Under the pieces are notes generated by a model. It was not told the origin of the DNA. It saw only the letters and a list, made by a program, of their open reading frames with translations, and searched no databases. 64,000 bases of DNA from an uncultured Eubacteriales bacterium (lineage in GTDB: Bacteria; Bacillota; Clostridia; Christensenellales; UBA1242), in NCBI GenBank assembly GCA_948607205.1, contig CAPERS010000001.1, positions 62,001 to 126,000 of the forward strand, read 5' to 3'. The position numbers were made by a program, and so were the translations under genes. Numbering within the stretch: position 1 is the first letter of the stretch; each line of letters begins with the position of its first letter. Shown here piece after piece: positions 61,445 through 64,000 of the stretch.

Positions 61445-62365
61445 TTAAATATTTATTTTCTTTCCTTCGATATTAAAGCCGTTTAAAAAGTCCTTTCCGC
61501 TGACCATTTTGCCACTTTTGCTTTGACAAGACAAAACCTCAATCGCTCCATTTTTGCATGAAAGAACAAATCTTTTTTTGCCTTCAATAACATTGCAAGG
61601 CTCGAAATTCTTTCCACAAAACTCTGACGAAACATCTTTAAGGTTTTGAACTTTCAGCCTTTGTCCGTCAATCATTAAGTAAACGCCATATTCATTAAGA
61701 GCGCGTGACTTATTCACAAGTTCAGTCGCTGTTAAATTTAAATCAAGAAAACAATCTTCCTTTTGCACTTTCTTGCAGAATGTCGCTTTTTCTTCATCTT
61801 GATTTACCGACGTAATTTCTCCTTTTTCGAACTTATCAAGCACATCAATAAGCAAATCTCCTCCAATTTCAACCAGTCTTTTTTCAAGTGAAGTATAATT
61901 GTCGTCTTCTTCAATTTTGACTTTTTGTTGTGCATAAATTGCGCCTGCGTCGACGGCTCTTACCACATTCATAATTGTCACGCCAGTTTGGGTATCACCG
62001 GCAAGAAGTGCAGATTGAATGGGTGTTGCTCCTCGATATTTTGGCAAAAGCGACGGATGAACGTTTATGCAAGGAGCAAGCGAAAGAAAATTATCTCGCA
62101 AAATTTGACCAAAAGATGCCGTGACTGAAATGTCAAACTCCACTTTTTTTATTTCCTCAATGTGTTCACAAACCTTTTCAAAATCAAAAACTTTGATGTT
62201 GTTTTCTTTTGCAAAAGCTTTGACATCGGTTGGCAAAAGCTTGTGTCCACGGCCACTTGGTCTGTCAGGTTGAGTGACAACCGCAACCACTTCATGATTT
62301 GACTTTAAAATCCTTTTCAAAATTTCAACTGAAAATTTAGGACTACCCAAAAATAATACTTTCAT
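61445..62365 (-). CDS. fmt: Methionyl-tRNA formyltransferase
   Basis: 306 residues from ATG 62365 (SD GAGGTG); a GTG two codons upstream overlaps the def stop. Signature segments LGSPKFSVEIL, VHPSLLPKYRGATPIQ and VDAGAIYAQ, with the catalytic Asn/His/Asp region, then the C-terminal OB domain. Formylates initiator tRNA, removed later by Def, encoded just upstream. Confidence 0.96.
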   Translation of the reverse strand: MKVLFLGSPKFSVEILKRILKSNHEVVAVVTQPDRPSGRGHKLLPTDVKAFAKENNIKVFDFEKVCEHIEEIKKVEFDISVTASFGQILRDNFLSLAPCINVHPSLLPKYRGATPIQSALLAGDTQTGVTIMNVVRAVDAGAIYAQQKVKIEEDDNYTSLEKRLVEIGGDLLIDVLDKFEKGEITSVNQDEEKATFCKKVQKEDCFLDLNLTATELVNKSRALNEYGVYLMIDGQRLKVQNLKDVSSEFCGKNFEPCNVIEGKKRFVLSCKNGAIEVLSCQSKSGKMVSGKDFLNGFNIEGKKINI

Positions 62366-62367
62366 TT

Positions 62368-62835
62368 TCACCTCGCAGACTTAAAAAACTTTTCTTTATC
62401 AAGACTTTTATCAACAAACAAAATTCCATCAAGATGGTCAATTTCATGACAAAGGCATCTTGCAAGAAGTTTTTCGCCGGTCAATGTGAAAGTGTAGCCA
62501 TACCTGTCTTGCGCTTCAACAGTGACCTTGTATGGTCTTGCAACACGACCACTGAATTTGCCGACAGAAAGACAGCCTTCCTCTTCAATTTCTTCACCTT
62601 CTGACATAACAATTCTCGGATTGATAAGTTCTGCTGAAAGGCCGTTAACATCAATAACAACCACCCTTCTTAAAACTCCCACTTGAATGCCAGCCAAGCC
62701 AATTCCATCATTTTTATACATTGTTTCTTTCATATCGTCAAGAAGTTGCCATAAATCTTCGTCAAAGTGCTTAACAGGCTTTGACTTTTTTCTCAAAATA
62801 TCTTCTCCAAACTTTACAACTTTTCTAACTGCCAT
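62368..62835 (-). CDS. def: Peptide deformylase
   Basis: 155 residues with the three motifs: GIGLAGIQVG (Gly for the usual second Ala), EEGCLSVG (metal Cys) and CHEIDHLDG (HExxH). Removes formyl from nascent proteins. SD AAAGGAG. Between priA and fmt as in most Firmicutes. Confidence 0.96.
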   Translation of the reverse strand: MAVRKVVKFGEDILRKKSKPVKHFDEDLWQLLDDMKETMYKNDGIGLAGIQVGVLRRVVVIDVNGLSAELINPRIVMSEGEEIEEEGCLSVGKFSGRVARPYKVTVEAQDRYGYTFTLTGEKLLARCLCHEIDHLDGILFVDKSLDKEKFFKSAR

Positions 62836-62848
62836 ATTTTCTCCTTTA

Positions 62849-64000
62849 TTAAGATAAATTTTGTGGATTTATTTCAATAAAAACATTGCCTTTGACAAGT
62901 TTATTGACTTTTTCAAACATTTCATTTTCAATTTCGTCCGCATGGTCGAGTTTAACGCGAAGCAGAATTTGATATCGAAACTTATCCTGAATTTTCTTGA
63001 TTGGCGATTTCATAGCGTCAAGATAAATGACCTCATCCCCAAAACTCTCTTTGATTTTAACAATCTCATTATAGCACACTTTGAGTTCATTTAGCGCTTT
63101 ATTTTCGCTCTGATTTGAAAAAAGGACACGAATTATTCGTGAAAAAGGCGGAAATTCTGCCGTTTGACGAATATTTTCTTCCTTGCGAAAGAATCCTTTA
63201 TAATCATAGTTCGACACAAATTTGTAAACGTAGTGCCTTGGTGCATAGGTTTGCAAAACAACCTTGCCTTCACTTCCGCCACGACCTGCTCTGCCACTAA
63301 CCTGAGTGATAAGTTGAAAAGTTCGCTCAGTGCTTCGATAATCAGCATGAAACAGGCTTTGGTCAGCGTCAACAATTCCAACAAGCACGACATTTTCAAA
63401 ATCGTGACCTTTTGCAATCATTTGCGTTCCAACAAGAATGGCTGGGAGTGAATTTTTAAATTCATTAAGAATTTTTTGATGTGCATTCTTTGTTCCCGTC
63501 GTGTCATTATCCATTCTTAAAATTTTGACGTCTGGGAAAATTTTTTGAAGTTCGCTCACCACCTTTTCAGTGCCAACTGCGCCTTGCTTGATATTTTCAC
63601 TGCCACATTTTGGACACATGTCAAGCACATGAAACTGCTTGCCACAATAGTGGCATTTAAGTCTGTTATCCTCTCTATGATAGACAAGACTGACATCACA
63701 ATCTGTGCATTTTGCAATATATCCACACTCACGACAACGCATGAAGGAGGAATATCCACGACGATTTATGAACAACATTGCTTGCTTTTTGTTGTTTATA
63801 ACATTTGCTAGGTCTGCAATCAATTGATTTGAAAAAATTCCGCTATTTCCCCTTCTTATCTCACCAACCATATCAACAATTTGAATTGATGGCAGGTCTT
63901 TTCCATTTGCCCTTGTTGGCATTTCCACCAATTGATATTCTTCTCGCTTGGCTCTTTCATAACTTTCCACACTTGGTGTTGCCGAACCTAAAACCAACGG
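62849..64000 (-). CDS. priA: Primosomal protein N' (PriA helicase), 5' part beyond window
   Basis: At least 384 residues are visible, the C-terminal half of PriA: helicase motif VLGSATPS at the window edge, the zinc-binding cysteines (CRECGYIAKCTDC, CHYCGKQF, CPKCGSEN), then GTQMIAKGHDF, DADQSLFHADYRSTERT and ITQVSGRAGRG. The frame continues past position 64000, so the methionine-like TTG at 63997 is not the start. PriA restarts stalled replication forks. Confidence 0.97.
   Translation of the reverse strand, partial: PLVLGSATPSVESYERAKREEYQLVEMPTRANGKDLPSIQIVDMVGEIRRGNSGIFSNQLIADLANVINNKKQAMLFINRRGYSSFMRCRECGYIAKCTDCDVSLVYHREDNRLKCHYCGKQFHVLDMCPKCGSENIKQGAVGTEKVVSELQKIFPDVKILRMDNDTTGTKNAHQKILNEFKNSLPAILVGTQMIAKGHDFENVVLVGIVDADQSLFHADYRSTERTFQLITQVSGRAGRGGSEGKVVLQTYAPRHYVYKFVSNYDYKGFFRKEENIRQTAEFPPFSRIIRVLFSNQSENKALNELKVCYNEIVKIKESFGDEVIYLDAMKSPIKKIQDKFRYQILLRVKLDHADEIENEMFEKVNKLVKGNVFIEINPQNLS

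Overview
The window reads as part of the chromosome of an AT-rich, endospore-forming Firmicute, most likely an uncultured clostridial lineage. It carries spoVM, spoIVA, spoIIGA-sigE, sigG, a ylmC/ymxH-type gene, spoIIP, spoIIR, sleB-ypeB and sipL; SipL, the partner of SpoIVA, is typical of Clostridia rather than Bacillus. MurE has the DNPR motif of meso-diaminopimelate enzymes. Nothing in the window supports a species name. No tRNA, rRNA, CRISPR array, integrase or insertion sequence was seen.

Layout: tlyA (cut by the left edge), fakA, asp23, rpmB and a 34-codon spoVM keep the order known from Bacillus (spoVM-rpmB-yloU-yloV). At 3.4-5.4 kb lies a small accessory patch: two paralogous XRE repressors, a SLOG-fold protein, a small Cys-containing protein and a frameshifted XRE gene, with a shared 16-bp operator. 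Then come spoIVA, plsY-der, feoAB, nrdR, spoIIGA-sigE, rsmE, the ylmC-type gene and sigG, followed by unknown and sugar-isomerase-like genes. The heat-shock operon (18.3-23.9 kb) is CIRCE-hrcA-grpE-dnaK-[ADP-ribosylglycohydrolase]-dnaJ. A second XRE switch, a U32 peptidase-family gene, tsaD-pnuC, spoIIP, prfB (with a programmed frameshift) and a spore-coat-like protein follow.

A giant secreted InlB/GLUG protein (30.9-33.4 kb) precedes a long division and wall cluster transcribed leftward: hydrolase-murF-ddl-murE-mraY-murD-ftsW-murA-ftsQ-ftsA-ftsZ (33.5-47.2 kb); murC and murG are absent from it. To its right are spoVG, an ABC exporter, ypeB/sleB/spoIIR, a second giant surface protein (53.1-56.5 kb), sipL, veg, and the priA-def-fmt-rlmN-rsgA-rpe block (priA cut by the right edge). 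In Bacillus that last block lies next to spoVM-rpmB; here about 55 kb separates them.

The points most worth following are: (1) a metallothionein-like Cys/His-rich N-terminus on GrpE plus an ADP-ribosylglycohydrolase inside the same CIRCE-controlled chaperone operon; (2) an eight-G tract inside the 18-bp -35/-10 spacer of the 1130-residue surface protein gene, the arrangement of a phase-variable promoter; (3) at least five genes without a Shine-Dalgarno whose predicted -10 box lies only 6-9 bp from the start codon, suggesting leaderless mRNAs; (4) a terminator-like hairpin whose U-tract ends at the murA start codon; (5) tandem copies of the ddl 3' end behind a strong promoter in antisense orientation; and (6) two repressor switches with clear multi-operator arrays.
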